In this document: piece after piece, positions 21,643 to 22,238 of the stretch
Layout of the letters: each line of letters opens with the position of its first letter
Position numbering within the stretch: the first letter of the stretch is position 1
Source of the DNA: DASUWK01 sp036378435
GTDB lineage: Bacteria > Chloroflexota > Dormibacteria > Dormibacterales > Dormibacteraceae
Direction of reading: 5' to 3'
Assembly: GCA_036378435.1 (NCBI GenBank)
Contig: DASUWK010000002.1
Span: 1 to 22,238 of the forward strand
Length of the DNA stretch: 22,238 nucleotides
Notes under the pieces: model-generated
What the model was told of the DNA's origin: nothing
Database searches by the model: none
What the model saw: the letters and a program-made list of their open reading frames with translations, nothing else
Translations under genes and position numbers: made by a program

Positions 21643-22238
21643 ATGCAGCAGACATACGCGCCTTCGGTGCAGCTCTATGCCGGCTTCTGGCGCCGGTTCG
21701 TGGCCTCGATCATCGACGGTGCCGTCATCAGCATCCCTGCCGGCATCCTCGGCGGCATCTTCGGCGCCGCGATCGGAGCCGCGTCCAATTCCGGAAGCAC
21801 CGCCGCGACTGGACTCGCGACTGGTGTGGGCCTGATCATCGAGATTCTCGCCCTGGTCGGGAGCATCCTCTACTACTCCTTGATGGAGTCCTCGGCGAAC
21901 CAGGCGACCCTCGGCAAGATGGCGATGGGCATCGTCGTCACCGACCTGAACGGCCAACGCATCTCGTTCGGCAGGGCGATCGGCCGCTATTTCGGGAAGT
22001 TCGTGTCGGCGATCATCTGCTACATCGGCTTCATCATGGCCGCGTTCACGCAGCGCAAGCAGGCGCTGCACGACATGATGGCGGGCACGCTGGTGGTACG
22101 CAAAGAAGCGGTGGGCGCGATCTCGGGCCAGGGCTACTCGCCCTACGGGACGCCGCCGCCTCCGCCGCCCACCTCCTACGCGCCGCCACCCCCGCAGCCG
22201 TCTTACGCGCCGCCGCCGCCCGCGGCCCCGCCGCCTCT
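21643..22238 (+). CDS. RDD-family membrane protein with Pro-rich tail (3' end cut by window)
   Basis: The frame is open to the window end, at least 198 aa. The RDD signature residues are visible: Arg in FWRRFVASIIDG, the Asp of IIDG, and the Asp of LHDMMAGTLVV. Hydrophobic segments lie near residues 22-45, 60-82 and 122-142. LGKMAMGIVVTDLNGQRISFGRAIGRYF is the usual RDD middle segment. RDD proteins are small membrane proteins of mostly unknown role; a few are linked to ion exchange. Here a Pro-rich tail (SYAPPPPQPSYAPPPPAAPPP) follows the domain and matches the tail of the preceding gene. The stop lies beyond the window. Confidence 0.88.
   Translation, partial: MQQTYAPSVQLYAGFWRRFVASIIDGAVISIPAGILGGIFGAAIGAASNSGSTAATGLATGVGLIIEILALVGSILYYSLMESSANQATLGKMAMGIVVTDLNGQRISFGRAIGRYFGKFVSAIICYIGFIMAAFTQRKQALHDMMAGTLVVRKEAVGAISGQGYSPYGTPPPPPPTSYAPPPPQPSYAPPPPAAPPP
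22178..22238 (+). repeat. Coding Pro-rich repeat tail, copy 2 (truncated by window)
   Basis: Encodes YAPPPPQPSYAPPPPAAPPP and pairs with the tail at 21488-21586. Similarity extends to synonymous positions in several codons. Confidence 0.65.

Overview
The window is a GC-rich bacterial chromosome segment with dense coding on both strands. Many start codons have a TANNNT -10-like hexamer only 6-9 nt upstream and no Shine-Dalgarno, which suggests widespread leaderless transcripts. That habit, with class F-like sortase, GH15 glucoamylase, R2lox and DUF559 genes, points to a high-GC Terrabacteria lineage (Actinomycetota, Chloroflexota or Candidatus Dormibacterota). This is inference from style; no taxonomic marker is complete here.

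Layout. (1) 1-1335: the 3' part of clpB. (2) 1290-1939: a cluster of GC-rich palindromic repeats surrounding a small DUF559 (Vsr-like) endonuclease gene. The left and right ends of the cluster form an approximately 58-bp direct repeat, so the unit looks like a small repeat-bounded cassette. Repeat DNA also encodes the C-termini of its neighbours. (3) 1925-2698: exported lytic transglycosylase, divergent from the next block. (4) 2739-8758: an APC permease, a short KdpD-type sensor kinase and a KdpE-type regulator in one overlapping operon, meeting a convergent two-gene operon (66-aa protein plus a KimA-like APC transporter with a cytosolic tail). This may be a potassium or osmotic-stress island without kdpFABC. 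(5) 8836-10396: an R2-like ligand-binding oxidase (R2lox) with its own leaderless promoter inside the end of an upstream membrane-protein gene.

(6) 10429-15082: a cell-surface block with an Asp-box (sialidase-like) propeller that has a C-terminal anchor, a sortase, a YncE-like propeller and an EXORDIUM/PHI-1-like secreted protein. The last has the clearest sigma70 promoter, Shine-Dalgarno and terminator in the window. (7) 15260-16862: a thioredoxin-reductase-like flavoprotein, tRNA-Ser(GCT), and a SnoaL-like protein separated from the tRNA by a perfect 20-bp palindrome. (8) 16884-19145: cytoplasmic GH15 glucoamylase. (9) 19149-22238: an unknown CxxC protein divergent from a MoeB/ThiF-type E1-like enzyme, then two small membrane proteins sharing a YAPPPP-type tail, the second an RDD protein cut by the window end.

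The most unusual items are the DUF559/palindrome cassette, the R2lox with both cross-link residues, the potassium-type two-component system between two APC transporters, and the systematic leaderless -10 spacing. No intergenic stretch exceeds about 220 bases, and the longer gaps contain the repeats, promoters or tRNA listed.
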